From NCBI GenBank assembly GCA_002384685.1, contig DGAZ01000028.1, positions 18,834 through 28,316 on the forward strand: a DNA stretch of 9,483 nt, in the 5' to 3' direction. The position numbers were made by a program, and so were the translations under genes. Below the pieces are notes generated by a model. That model saw nothing but the letters and a program-made list of their open reading frames with translations. It searched no databases and had not been told where the DNA came from. Position 1 is the stretch's first letter. Every line of letters begins with the position of its first letter. Source of the DNA: Methylophilales bacterium UBA4017. Lineage in GTDB: Bacteria; Pseudomonadota; Gammaproteobacteria; Burkholderiales; Methylophilaceae. Below are positions 1 through 6,540 of the stretch, in pieces.

Positions 1-663
1 AGCCTTTTAAATCAATTGGTGGGCGAAGAAAAAGCAATTGTGACTGAAATTCCTGGAACTACCAGAGACCCTATCGCTAGCAATATTTCTATTCATGGAG
101 TGCCGATAAATGTTTTTGATACAGCTGGACTAAGGGCTACGAACGACCAGGTAGAGTTGTTGGGCATTGAAAAAACATGGGAATCCGCCAAGAATGCTCA
201 TTTAGCTATGGTTTTGGTCGATGCTACAACAGGCGTTAGTGAGTATGAAAAAGACATTGTCAGTAAGCTGTCAAAAAATATAGAAATACTATGGGTTTAT
301 AACAAAATAGACCTAATTGATGGGGAACCTAAAGTTACTGAACACAACAACCATAAAGCAATTTATATTTCGGCTAAATTAGATTTAGGCATTGATTTAC
401 TAAGAGAGGCGTTGCGCGAAATTTTGTTAGGTAGCTTGGCATACAGCAGTAATGACACCATCTATATCGCGAGGTCTCGACATATTGATGCGCTTAATAC
501 GGTGAAAGCATGTGTTATTAAGGGATTGACCCATAAAAACTCTTCAGAGCTATTGGCAGAAGAGTTAATGTTGGCCCAAAATGCTTTGTCTTCTATTACA
601 GGAGAGTTTTCTTCGGATGATTTATTGGGAAAGATATTTAGTGAATTCTGTATTGGAAAATAA
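1..663 (+). CDS. mnmE: tRNA modification GTPase MnmE, C-terminal part (5' end outside the window)
   Basis: MnmE (TrmE) is a G protein that works with MnmG to place the (carboxymethyl)aminomethyl group on C5 of U34 in tRNAs reading NNA/NNG codons. The frame is open from base 1, and the first residues (SLLNQL) are those that directly follow the P-loop GKS, so the N-terminal tetrahydrofolate-binding domain and Walker A motif lie upstream. Visible GTPase motifs, numbered from the window start, are the switch TTRD (20-23), DTAG (40-43), NKID (101-104) and SAK (124-126). The protein then returns to the helical domain and ends in CIGK (217-220), whose Cys is conserved and needed for tRNA modification. 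The 220 residues match roughly the second half of the ~454-residue E. coli protein. An internal ATG at 16 is not the start. The stop codon is directly followed by the first parS site, and no intrinsic terminator is visible. Confidence 0.97.
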   Translation, partial: SLLNQLVGEEKAIVTEIPGTTRDPIASNISIHGVPINVFDTAGLRATNDQVELLGIEKTWESAKNAHLAMVLVDATTGVSEYEKDIVSKLSKNIEILWVYNKIDLIDGEPKVTEHNNHKAIYISAKLDLGIDLLREALREILLGSLAYSSNDTIYIARSRHIDALNTVKACVIKGLTHKNSSELLAEELMLAQNALSSITGEFSSDDLLGKIFSEFCIGK

Positions 664-679
664 GGTTTCACGTGAAACA
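664..679. other. parS: parS centromere site 1 (ParB loading site)
   Basis: The 16-mer GGTTTCACGTGAAACA matches the widely conserved chromosomal parS consensus TGTTTCACGTGAAACA at 15 of 16 positions; only the first base differs. The core at 665-678 is a perfect 14-bp palindrome. ParB dimers bind parS, hydrolyse CTP and slide onto flanking DNA as clamps, building the complex that ParA moves. The site begins on the base after the mnmE stop codon and lies about 2.9 kb upstream of parA, in the gap between two convergent genes. Together with its neighbours it is part of a perfect 20-bp direct repeat (661-680 and 689-708), of which the first copy includes the mnmE TAA. Confidence 0.93.
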
Positions 680-691
680 TCAAGCTTTTAA

Positions 692-707
692 GGTTTCACG
701 TGAAACA
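692..707. other. parS: parS centromere site 2 (ParB loading site)
   Basis: This is a second copy of GGTTTCACGTGAAACA, identical to the first, in the same orientation and exactly 28 bp downstream from start to start. It again matches 15 of 16 bases of the parS consensus, with a perfect 14-bp palindromic core at 693-706. Only 12 bp separate the two 16-mers. It ends four bases before the stop codon of the minus-strand lipoprotein gene. The palindrome lacks a loop and a following U tract, so it does not look like a terminator. I found no third site in the window. Confidence 0.93.
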
Positions 708-710
708 TTG

Positions 711-959
711 TTATTTACATGAAAATGTAAAGGATCTATGTACCCCAGAGCCATCAGCCAATCTTTCTATGTCTGTGTAGCCTGTCTGGCAAGTTTTTTT
801 AGCTTTATTAAAACACTGCCCCCAGTTTTCTACTGTGCCACTACAGGTTGTTTTATAAACATTATCTTTGAGTTTAACAATCGACTGTTCTTGAGGGTTC
901 ATAAGAGATTGGCAAGAACACATTAGCAGAAAAGCAGGATATATAAAGTATTTAAGCAT
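711..959 (-). CDS. small Cys-rich putative lipoprotein, function unknown
   Basis: This encodes 82 residues. The N-terminus has a short hydrophobic signal (about residues 4-13) followed by LLMCSCQS. Cys16, preceded by Ser, is the better lipobox cysteine; Cys14 is an alternative. A lipid-anchored envelope protein is therefore likely. The mature part holds four cysteines (39, 49, 57, 81), with a CSGTVENWGQC-x7-C-x3-Y pattern, which suggests two disulfides in the periplasm. I recall small lipoproteins of this general pattern in gammaproteobacteria but cannot name the family. The ATG at 957-959 is the only start that keeps the signal sequence, although no clear Shine-Dalgarno is visible. It lies antisense between mnmE and mnmG, convergent with mnmE and divergent from mnmG, so it is not part of either unit. 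The alternative is a chance frame, but the coherent signal peptide and paired cysteines argue against that. Confidence 0.7.
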   Translation of the reverse strand: MLKYFIYPAFLLMCSCQSLMNPQEQSIVKLKDNVYKTTCSGTVENWGQCFNKAKKTCQTGYTDIERLADGSGVHRSFTFSCK

Positions 960-982
960 ACGCAGACGTATAAGCTATTAAA

Positions 983-1026
983 AAGACAAAGTTTTTCATT
1001 TGCAGTAGAATATCACATCGTATAAA
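983..1026 (+). promoter_or_regulatory. possible sigma70-type promoter(s) for mnmG
   Basis: The divergent gap between the lipoprotein gene and mnmG holds two overlapping promoter-like pairs. AAGACA (983-988), a 17-bp spacer and TAGAAT (1006-1011) match the consensus at 4/6 and 5/6. TTTGCA (999-1004), a 16-bp spacer and TATAAA (1021-1026) also match at 4/6 and 5/6. Either would give a short leader before the mnmG ribosome binding site at 1038-1045. In AT-rich DNA such matches are common, so position and the need for a promoter after a gene on the opposite strand are the main support. Confidence 0.3.
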
Positions 1027-1051
1027 AAGTGTTTAATAGAGAGGGTTTTTT

Positions 1052-2956
1052 TTGGATTTTCCTGATAAATTTGACGTGATTGTTGTAGGGGGAGGCCACG
1101 CAGGTAGCGAGGCTGCCCTAGCTTCAGCCCGGATGGGCCAAAAAACCCTATTGCTGACGCACAACATTGAAACTTTAGGACAAATGTCATGTAATCCATC
1201 TATTGGAGGCATTGGTAAAGGCCATTTAGTTAAAGAAATTGATGCTATGGGTGGTGTGATGGCAAGGGCGACCGACATGGCTGGCATTCAATTTCGTATC
1301 TTAAACAGGAGTAAAGGCCCAGCGGTAAGAGCCACCAGAGCACAGGCTGATAGGGTTTTATATAAAGCAGCAATCCGACAGTTCCTAGAAAACCAAAAAA
1401 ATCTATGGCTCTTCCAACAATCAGTTGATGACGTTTCAATTAAAAACAATAGAATTACAGGCGTCATAACCCAGTCGGGTATTCATTTTTATGCTGATAA
1501 TGTAGTCTTAACGGCGGGAACATTCTTGGGCGGACTTATTCATGTTGGCTTAGAAAGCTATAAGGGAGGAAGGGCTGGAGACCCGTCTTCAGAGACCTTG
1601 GCAGCCAGGCTAAAAGACCTAAATTTGCCTGTCGGTAGACTAAAAACAGGCACACCACCAAGAATTGATGGCCGATCTATCGATTATTCTTTGATGGAAG
1701 AGCAGCCGGGAGACGTTCCAACACCGCATTTTTCGTTTATTGACCCGCCGATAAAACACCCGGCACAAATAGCATGTTGGATTACCCATACCAACATAAA
1801 TACACACGATATTGTTCGGTCGGGATTAGACAGATCTCCTATGTACACAGGCGTTATAGAGGGAATTGGCCCAAGATACTGCCCGTCTGTAGAAGACAAA
1901 ATACATCGCTTTGCAGACAAGGAGTCTCATCAGGTATTTATTGAGCCTGAAGGTTTAAATACGCACGAGGTTTACCCTAATGGGATTTCTACAAGCCTGC
2001 CTTTCGATGTTCAGTTGCAATTGGTGCGATCTATCAAAGGGATGGAGAATGCACACATCCTGCGGCCTGGCTATGCAATAGAATATGACTATTATGATCC
2101 TAGAGCATTAAAAGCAAGCTTAGAAACAAAAGCAATAGCCGGACTATTCTTTGCAGGCCAAATCAACGGCACTACTGGGTATGAAGAAGCCGCCGCACAA
2201 GGCTTGGTGGCGGGAACGAATGCAGCATTGCGTTCCAAGGGGGAAGAGAGTTGGGCGCCTAGCCGGGAAAACTCTTATATGGGCGTGATGATTGATGATT
2301 TAATAACAAAAGGGGTTAGTGAGCCTTACCGCATGTTTACTAGTCGCGCAGAATACCGTTTGTTGTTAAGAGAGGATAATGCTGACCTGCGCCTAACTGA
2401 TATAGCACACCGCCTGGGCCTCATATGTGAACATCAATGGACAAATTTTAATAAAAAGCAAGAGTCTATAAAAGAAGAAGAAAAAAGACTGAAAAATATG
2501 GTTATCCGACCTTCAAGCGGAAGCACCCTGAAGCAAGAAGAGTTGTTTGGTAAGGCCCTTGACAGTGAACACAAAGCTTTTGATTTGCTAAAGCGCCCTG
2601 AAGTCAGTTATGACAAACTGATGCGCCTTATTGAAGATGAGGGAGCTATGGGTGGGCTAGTTAGAGAGCAGGTTGAAATTTTGGCCAAGTATTCAGGCTA
2701 TATTGTGAGACAAAAAGCAGAAATAGAGCGGAACAAAGGCCAAATGCAAACCAGGATACCTAGCAATATCGATTATGAAGGCATTCATGGTATAGGCATA
2801 GAAGCTAAACAATTGTTGAGCCGTCATAAACCAGAAACCGTTGATCAAGCAAGTAGAATTTCTGGCATCACCCCATCTACTGTTTCTATACTTTTAATTC
2901 ATCTAAAAAAATATAAACACGAGTGGGTTACGGAAAAAACAGAAAAAATTGCTTAA
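1052..2956 (+). CDS. mnmG: tRNA uridine-5-carboxymethylaminomethyl modification enzyme MnmG (GidA)
   Basis: MnmG is the FAD- and NADH-dependent partner of MnmE in cytoplasmic U34 tRNA modification. The 634 residues compare with 629 in E. coli. The FAD-binding GGGHAG is at 13-18, followed by MSCNPSIGGIGKGHLVKE with Cys47 and, further on, RYCPSVEDK with Cys277; both cysteines fall on the same numbers as the E. coli functional pair. Other family signatures are LNRSKGPAVRATRAQ, KTGTPPRI, EYDYYDP and GQINGTTGYEEAAAQG. The C-terminal helical region that contacts MnmE and tRNA is complete. The start is TTG at 1052, chosen because MDFPDKFDVIVVGGG lines up with the family N-terminus and AGAGAGGG (1038-1045) lies six bases upstream; no ATG fits. 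The TTG is the end of an eight-T run. The gene is first in a plus-strand run and overlaps rsmG by 8 bp. Confidence 0.97.
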   Translation: MDFPDKFDVIVVGGGHAGSEAALASARMGQKTLLLTHNIETLGQMSCNPSIGGIGKGHLVKEIDAMGGVMARATDMAGIQFRILNRSKGPAVRATRAQADRVLYKAAIRQFLENQKNLWLFQQSVDDVSIKNNRITGVITQSGIHFYADNVVLTAGTFLGGLIHVGLESYKGGRAGDPSSETLAARLKDLNLPVGRLKTGTPPRIDGRSIDYSLMEEQPGDVPTPHFSFIDPPIKHPAQIACWITHTNINTHDIVRSGLDRSPMYTGVIEGIGPRYCPSVEDKIHRFADKESHQVFIEPEGLNTHEVYPNGISTSLPFDVQLQLVRSIKGMENAHILRPGYAIEYDYYDPRALKASLETKAIAGLFFAGQINGTTGYEEAAAQGLVAGTNAALRSKGEESWAPSRENSYMGVMIDDLITKGVSEPYRMFTSRAEYRLLLREDNADLRLTDIAHRLGLICEHQWTNFNKKQESIKEEEKRLKNMVIRPSSGSTLKQEELFGKALDSEHKAFDLLKRPEVSYDKLMRLIEDEGAMGGLVREQVEILAKYSGYIVRQKAEIERNKGQMQTRIPSNIDYEGIHGIGIEAKQLLSRHKPETVDQASRISGITPSTVSILLIHLKKYKHEWVTEKTEKIA

Positions 2957-3569
2957 TGCAGAAGAAATTTTACGCCAAGGGATTGGCCAGTTGGGACTAA
3001 ATGATTCGAACGATATTATAAGTAAGCTATTGATATATAAGGATATTTTATTAAAGTGGAACAAAGCATTTAACTTAACAGCATTGCGAGATGAAAAGAC
3101 GGTTGTGATTAATCACCTGCTTGATTCTCTGTCGGTGGCACACCTAATACAGGAGAACGATATTTTGGATGTGGGAAGTGGTGCAGGGCTTCCCGGCATA
3201 GTATTGGCCTTATATGATCCAAAAAAACAAATCACCCTTGTTGATAAAGTTGGAAAAAAAGCTGCGTTTATGAGACAGGTGTGCATCGAACTAGACATTA
3301 AAAATGTTGACGTTATTCATTGCAGAGTAGAGGATATGGATCACAATAAAAAATTTGATGCCATTGTAGCAAGAGCTTTTTCAGAGATGCATTTGCTTAT
3401 TGATCTTACAAAAAATATTATTAAAAAAAATGGCTATTGGTACGGGATGAAAAGCAAAAAATTAATGGATGAAATAATTGTGAAAAGAAAAGAATTTCTT
3501 GAGATACATCAAATTAAAGTGCCCTTCCTAGAGGCGGATAGATATTTAATTAAATTGAAGAACGTTTAG
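2949..3569 (+). CDS. rsmG: 16S rRNA (guanine-N7) methyltransferase RsmG (GidB)
   Basis: RsmG uses S-adenosylmethionine to methylate N7 of G527 (E. coli numbering) in 16S rRNA; its loss gives low-level streptomycin resistance in several bacteria. The predicted 206 residues compare with 207 in E. coli. The N-terminal LLKWNKAFNLTALRD and HLLDSL segments are family signatures, and the SAM-binding loop is ILDVGSGAGLPG (DVGSGAGLPG at 74-83). The later VEDM and ARAF segments also fit. The start is taken as TTG at 2949, inside the mnmG end, because the product MLNAEEILRQG aligns in length with E. coli MLNKL. Its ribosome binding site is weak (GGA about 14 bases upstream), so translation is probably coupled to mnmG. 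The ATG at 2956 in TAATG is in another frame and stops after 14 codons. Confidence 0.95.
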   Translation: MLNAEEILRQGIGQLGLNDSNDIISKLLIYKDILLKWNKAFNLTALRDEKTVVINHLLDSLSVAHLIQENDILDVGSGAGLPGIVLALYDPKKQITLVDKVGKKAAFMRQVCIELDIKNVDVIHCRVEDMDHNKKFDAIVARAFSEMHLLIDLTKNIIKKNGYWYGMKSKKLMDEIIVKRKEFLEIHQIKVPFLEADRYLIKLKNV

Positions 3570-3579
3570 AGGCAATGGC

Positions 3580-4350
3580 ATGCGTATAATTTCAATATCA
3601 AACCAAAAAGGGGGGGTTGGAAAAACCACCACCACAGTTAATTTGGCGGCTAGCTTAGCGCTAAGTAAAAAAAAGGTTTTGCTTATTGACCTTGATCCTC
3701 AAGGCAATGCAACATCAGGCGCAGGAATAAATAAAACAGGTTTAATCTCTTCAATTTATGATGCACTCATAGAACAAAAGACCATTAATGAGGTCGTGCT
3801 TCATTCGGAGGATGGATTATTTGATGTAGCAGCAGCCAACCAGTCATTAGCCGGTGCAGAAGTAGAGCTTGTAGGCATTAAAAATAGGGAATTTATATTA
3901 AAAAAGGCAATAGAGGGCCTTACGGTGAAATATGATTATATTTTAATAGACTGCCCCCCAGCATTAAACTTATTAACCGTTAATGCCTTGGTGGCCTCTG
4001 ACTCAGTTCTAATACCTATGCAATGTGAATATTATGCTTTAGAAGGCTTATCAGACCTTGTTAATACTATAAGAAAGGTGAAAAAAAACCTAAATCCTAA
4101 TATTGAGATTGAAGGGTTACTAAGAACATTGTTTGATAAAAGAAATACTTTGACAAAACAGGTCTCTGATCAGTTGTCAGCGCACTTTGGATCCAAAGTA
4201 TATGACACCATTATTCCAAGAAATGTAAGATTAGCTGAGGCACCAAGTCACGGCAAGTCGGTAATTTCTTATGACAAATCATCGAAAGGGGCTAAAGCCT
4301 ACCTGGCTTTGGCTAAAGAAATTTTAAGGGGTAAAAGCAATGAAAAATAA
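3580..4350 (+). CDS. parA: chromosome partitioning ATPase ParA (Soj type)
   Basis: ParA is a deviant Walker-type ATPase that binds nucleoid DNA non-specifically when ATP-bound and pulls the ParB-parS complex during chromosome segregation. The 256-residue protein lacks the N-terminal helix-turn-helix of plasmid P1-type ParA, as expected for a chromosomal form. The deviant Walker A KGGVGKTT is at 10-17 with its signature lysine, the A' segment LIDLDPQG at 35-42 and Walker B ILIDCPP at 121-127. The C-terminal DNA-binding region with RNVRLAEAPSHG is present. The ATG at 3580 has AGAGG (3568-3572) seven bases upstream, overlapping the rsmG stop; an ATG at 3575 is out of frame. parB overlaps the end by 11 bp, so the two are co-translated. 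Two parS sites lie about 2.9 kb upstream. The P-loop codons contain a run of seven G. Confidence 0.97.
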   Translation: MRIISISNQKGGVGKTTTTVNLAASLALSKKKVLLIDLDPQGNATSGAGINKTGLISSIYDALIEQKTINEVVLHSEDGLFDVAAANQSLAGAEVELVGIKNREFILKKAIEGLTVKYDYILIDCPPALNLLTVNALVASDSVLIPMQCEYYALEGLSDLVNTIRKVKKNLNPNIEIEGLLRTLFDKRNTLTKQVSDQLSAHFGSKVYDTIIPRNVRLAEAPSHGKSVISYDKSSKGAKAYLALAKEILRGKSNEK

Positions 4351-5185
4351 AGGCCTAGGGCGGGGTTTAGACGCCCTGTTATCAAACAATGATGAGGATA
4401 AGCGACCGAGTAATGAAGGATTGACAATGCTATCAACAACAAACCTCGTTCCGGGTCAATATCAGCCACGAAAAACGTTTAACGAACAACATCTTGATGA
4501 GCTAACAGAGTCAATAAAGTCTCAGGGAATTATGCAGCCCATATTAGTAAGAAAACTAACAAATGATAAATATGAAATTATTGCTGGAGAGAGAAGGTGG
4601 CAGGCATCAAAACGAGCAGGAATTGATTCTGTACCAGTCTTAATTAGAGACATACCAGATTCGTCTGCTCTTGCTATGGCTTTAATTGAAAATATTCAAA
4701 GAGAAGACCTAAATGTTATCGAGGAAGCACAGGGTATAAAACGATTAATTAATGAATTTGGCATGACGCATGAGGCAGCCGCAGATGTTCTAGGCAAATC
4801 CCGCGTAGCAGTATCTAATATTTTACGATTATTAAGCTTAAGCCAACATGTACAGAATGCCATTCTAGAACATAAGATAGAGATGGGACATGCGCGCGCC
4901 TTATTATCATTGGACCCTGATCATCAAGCCATGTTGTGTCAAAAAATTATTAGCCAGAAATTAAGCGTCAGAGACGTTGAAAAAATAGTAGCCAATAAAA
5001 AAGCAATCAATACAGATACGAATAAAAAAAATTCTGATGAGGATATTACACGTTTAGAAAATGATCTTTCTGAAAGGCTAGGAATGAAGGTAAACATTCA
5101 ACATCAAGCTAAGGGTAGCGGAACCTTGAAGATTAATTACCCAAATTTAGAACAATTAGACTTGTTACTGAAAAAGTTAAAATAA
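4340..5185 (+). CDS. parB: chromosome partitioning protein ParB (CTP-dependent parS clamp)
   Basis: ParB loads at parS, binds CTP and slides along DNA as a closed clamp, and it stimulates ParA ATPase. The 281 residues show the standard layout. The N-terminal NKGLGRGLDALL (3-14) carries the conserved arginine peptide that activates ParA. The N-terminal CTPase domain includes YQPRKTF (41-47) and GERRW (83-87), followed by ENIQRE (117-122). The parS-reading helix-turn-helix is at about 142-163 (MTHEAAADVLGKSRVAVSNIL). A charged linker leads to the C-terminal dimer domain. The ATG at 4340 has AAGGGG (4326-4331) eight bases upstream, inside parA. Its cognate sites are very probably the two parS copies at 664-707. 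It is the last par gene; atpI follows after a short gap. Confidence 0.97.
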   Translation: MKNKGLGRGLDALLSNNDEDKRPSNEGLTMLSTTNLVPGQYQPRKTFNEQHLDELTESIKSQGIMQPILVRKLTNDKYEIIAGERRWQASKRAGIDSVPVLIRDIPDSSALAMALIENIQREDLNVIEEAQGIKRLINEFGMTHEAAADVLGKSRVAVSNILRLLSLSQHVQNAILEHKIEMGHARALLSLDPDHQAMLCQKIISQKLSVRDVEKIVANKKAINTDTNKKNSDEDITRLENDLSERLGMKVNIQHQAKGSGTLKINYPNLEQLDLLLKKLK

Positions 5186-5206
5186 TTCATTGCTAAAGCT
5201 TGACTG

Positions 5207-5680
5207 TTGAAGCAAATACATAGAAAATTTCACCCTTTGTATAAGCGTCAAGTCAAAACATTAATGAATGAGCTAGAGGACGTAACCAAAAAATTAGATT
5301 TTTTGCCTTTAATATATAAAAAAATGATTGTAAAGCAGGTAATTTTTGGATGTGCTGCTGCTGTTTTATTAGGCTTAATGTTTAGCATTCACACGGGAGT
5401 TTCATTACTTGCTGGTGTGATGCCAGTTGTTTTAGGTGTGTTGGTAGCGAGCCCTATAGCAAATAAAAAAAATAAAGGTAATCCGAAAAGCATAGTCATT
5501 AACGCACTAAAGGCGGAGGCGGTTAAGGTTTTCCTAATTCTGGCTGTAATGTGGCTGGAATTTAAGTTTTATACTGAGCTTGTGCCGATAGCATTAGTTT
5601 TGGGTTTAGTAATGGCGGCATTGATATCTGGCATAGCGATATCTCATATAGATAATATTAAAATTGATAATAAGGAATAA
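5207..5680 (+). CDS. atpI: ATP synthase assembly protein I (AtpI), start uncertain
   Basis: AtpI is a small inner-membrane protein that helps c-ring assembly and may aid Mg2+ supply; it is not a structural subunit. Four hydrophobic segments are visible at about 43-60, 63-84, 104-120 and 122-145. The part from residue 40 (MIVKQVIFGCAAAVLLGLMFS, then GVSLLAGVMPVVLG) resembles the family. Position directly before atpB and after parB supports the call. The frame is open back to a TGA at 5201, and the longest form starts at TTG 5207, giving 157 residues. ATG 5264 would give 138 and ATG 5324 would give 118, closer to E. coli (about 126). None has a convincing ribosome binding site, so the N-terminal 39 residues, charged and without a membrane segment, may or may not be made. 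Confidence 0.88.
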   Translation: MKQIHRKFHPLYKRQVKTLMNELEDVTKKLDFLPLIYKKMIVKQVIFGCAAAVLLGLMFSIHTGVSLLAGVMPVVLGVLVASPIANKKNKGNPKSIVINALKAEAVKVFLILAVMWLEFKFYTELVPIALVLGLVMAALISGIAISHIDNIKIDNKE

Positions 5681-5686
5681 AATTTA

Positions 5687-6496
5687 GTGACTGGAAGTAC
5701 ATACAATACCCCTTCAGATTATATTGGTCATCATCTTGCTTTCAATGAAGTGAGCTTTGGAGACCATCCCTTTTGGACTATGCATGTTGATTCGGTGGTC
5801 ATGGCTATTTTTCTTGGCCTCGTTAGCATGGGCTTTATATGGTTAGTAGCAAGAAAAGCTACTTCAGGGGTCCCAACTAAAACGCAGGCTTTTATAGAGC
5901 TTCTTTTTGGATTTATAGATAATCAGGTCAAAACCTCATTCCATGGAGATAGGCATGCTTTTGTAGCGCCAGCAGCGTTAACGGTTTTTGTTTGGGTGTT
6001 GATGATGAATGCAATGGACTTTCTCCCAATTGATATAATGGCTACGATATCCAATCAATTGTTTCATGTGGAGTATTGGAGAAATGTGCCAACCTCCGAT
6101 ATTAATACAACATTCGCTCTGGCTTTAGGAATTTGGTTTCTAATGATTTTTTTCACCATCAAAGTAAGGGGCTTTTACGGTTGGATGCACGAACTATTCT
6201 GCTCACCATTTGGAACTTCAGTATGGGTTTGGCCGGCAAACTTTATGTTCAATTTAATTGAATATGTATCGAAACCATTGTCACATTCATTGCGATTATT
6301 CGGTAATATGTATGCCGGCGAGGTTATATTCTTATTGCTAGGCATGTGGGCAGCAACAGGGGTGGCTGGAACAATATTTGGAGCAATTCTTGGCGCAGGC
6401 TGGTCTATTTTTCACATTCTGATTGTCGTATTACAGGCATTCATTTTTATGATGCTAACGGTAGTTTATTTATCGATGGCACATGAAGGGCATTAG
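5687..6496 (+). CDS. atpB: F1Fo ATP synthase subunit a
   Basis: Subunit a forms the proton half-channels beside the rotating c-ring in the inner membrane. The 269 residues compare with 271 in E. coli. The N-terminal DYIGHHL, the KATSGVPTK loop, VWVLMMNAMDFLPID and the LRLFGNMYAGE segment are family signatures. The essential arginine is Arg203 (E. coli Arg210), with Glu212 at the E. coli Glu219 position; the C-terminus FHILIVVLQAFIFMMLTVVYLSMA is well conserved. About five or six membrane helices are apparent. The start is GTG at 5687, chosen because it places DYIGHHL at the right distance and AAGGA (5672-5676) lies 10 bases upstream, overlapping the atpI end. Six bases separate it from atpI, and a 44-base U/A-rich gap separates it from atpE. 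Confidence 0.97.
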   Translation: MTGSTYNTPSDYIGHHLAFNEVSFGDHPFWTMHVDSVVMAIFLGLVSMGFIWLVARKATSGVPTKTQAFIELLFGFIDNQVKTSFHGDRHAFVAPAALTVFVWVLMMNAMDFLPIDIMATISNQLFHVEYWRNVPTSDINTTFALALGIWFLMIFFTIKVRGFYGWMHELFCSPFGTSVWVWPANFMFNLIEYVSKPLSHSLRLFGNMYAGEVIFLLLGMWAATGVAGTIFGAILGAGWSIFHILIVVLQAFIFMMLTVVYLSMAHEGH

Positions 6497-6540
6497 AGTT
6501 TTTTTATTTTATTAATTTTTAACTGAAAAGGAAGTAAATT
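6497..6540 (+). promoter_or_regulatory. atpE translation leader with U-rich enhancer
   Basis: The atpB-atpE gap is almost entirely T and A, with long T runs at 6499-6520, then AACTGAAA, the ribosome binding site AAGGA (6528-6532) and eight bases to the ATG. TTTTAACTGAAA at 6517-6528 is identical to the first 12 bases of the E. coli atpE enhancer as I recall it (UUUUAACUGAAACAAA). That element raises translation of the c subunit above its operon neighbours and is attributed to ribosomal protein S1 contact and lack of structure. The match and position are seen; the function here is inferred. Confidence 0.7.

Noticed and set aside
462..683. 73-residue minus-strand frame opposite the end of mnmE
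   Set aside because: It is a shadow of the MnmE coding region and has no signal, motif or ribosome binding site of its own.
711..719. TTATTTACA beside parS, and TTATCAACA at 7911-7919, as DnaA boxes marking oriC
   Set aside because: They are single imperfect matches inside coding sequence with no cluster and no adjacent AT-rich unwinding region. Gene order suggests the origin is near, but not in this window.
714..731. Perfect 7-bp inverted repeat TTTACAT / ATGTAAA with a GAAA loop
   Set aside because: The stem is short and AT-rich, lies within the end of the lipoprotein coding region and has no U tract, so a terminator call is not supported.
738..926. 62-residue plus-strand frame opposite the lipoprotein gene
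   Set aside because: The minus-strand frame has a coherent lipoprotein signal and cysteine pattern; this one has a hydrophobic stretch only and no good start.
1684..1920. Minus-strand frames inside mnmG (1684-1920, 1245-1439, 996-1287)
   Set aside because: All lie opposite strongly conserved MnmG sequence, and their products show no recognisable domain.
2956..3000. ATG in a TAATG stop-restart at the mnmG end as the rsmG start
   Set aside because: It is in a different frame from RsmG and stops after 14 codons; TTG at 2949 gives the family N-terminus.
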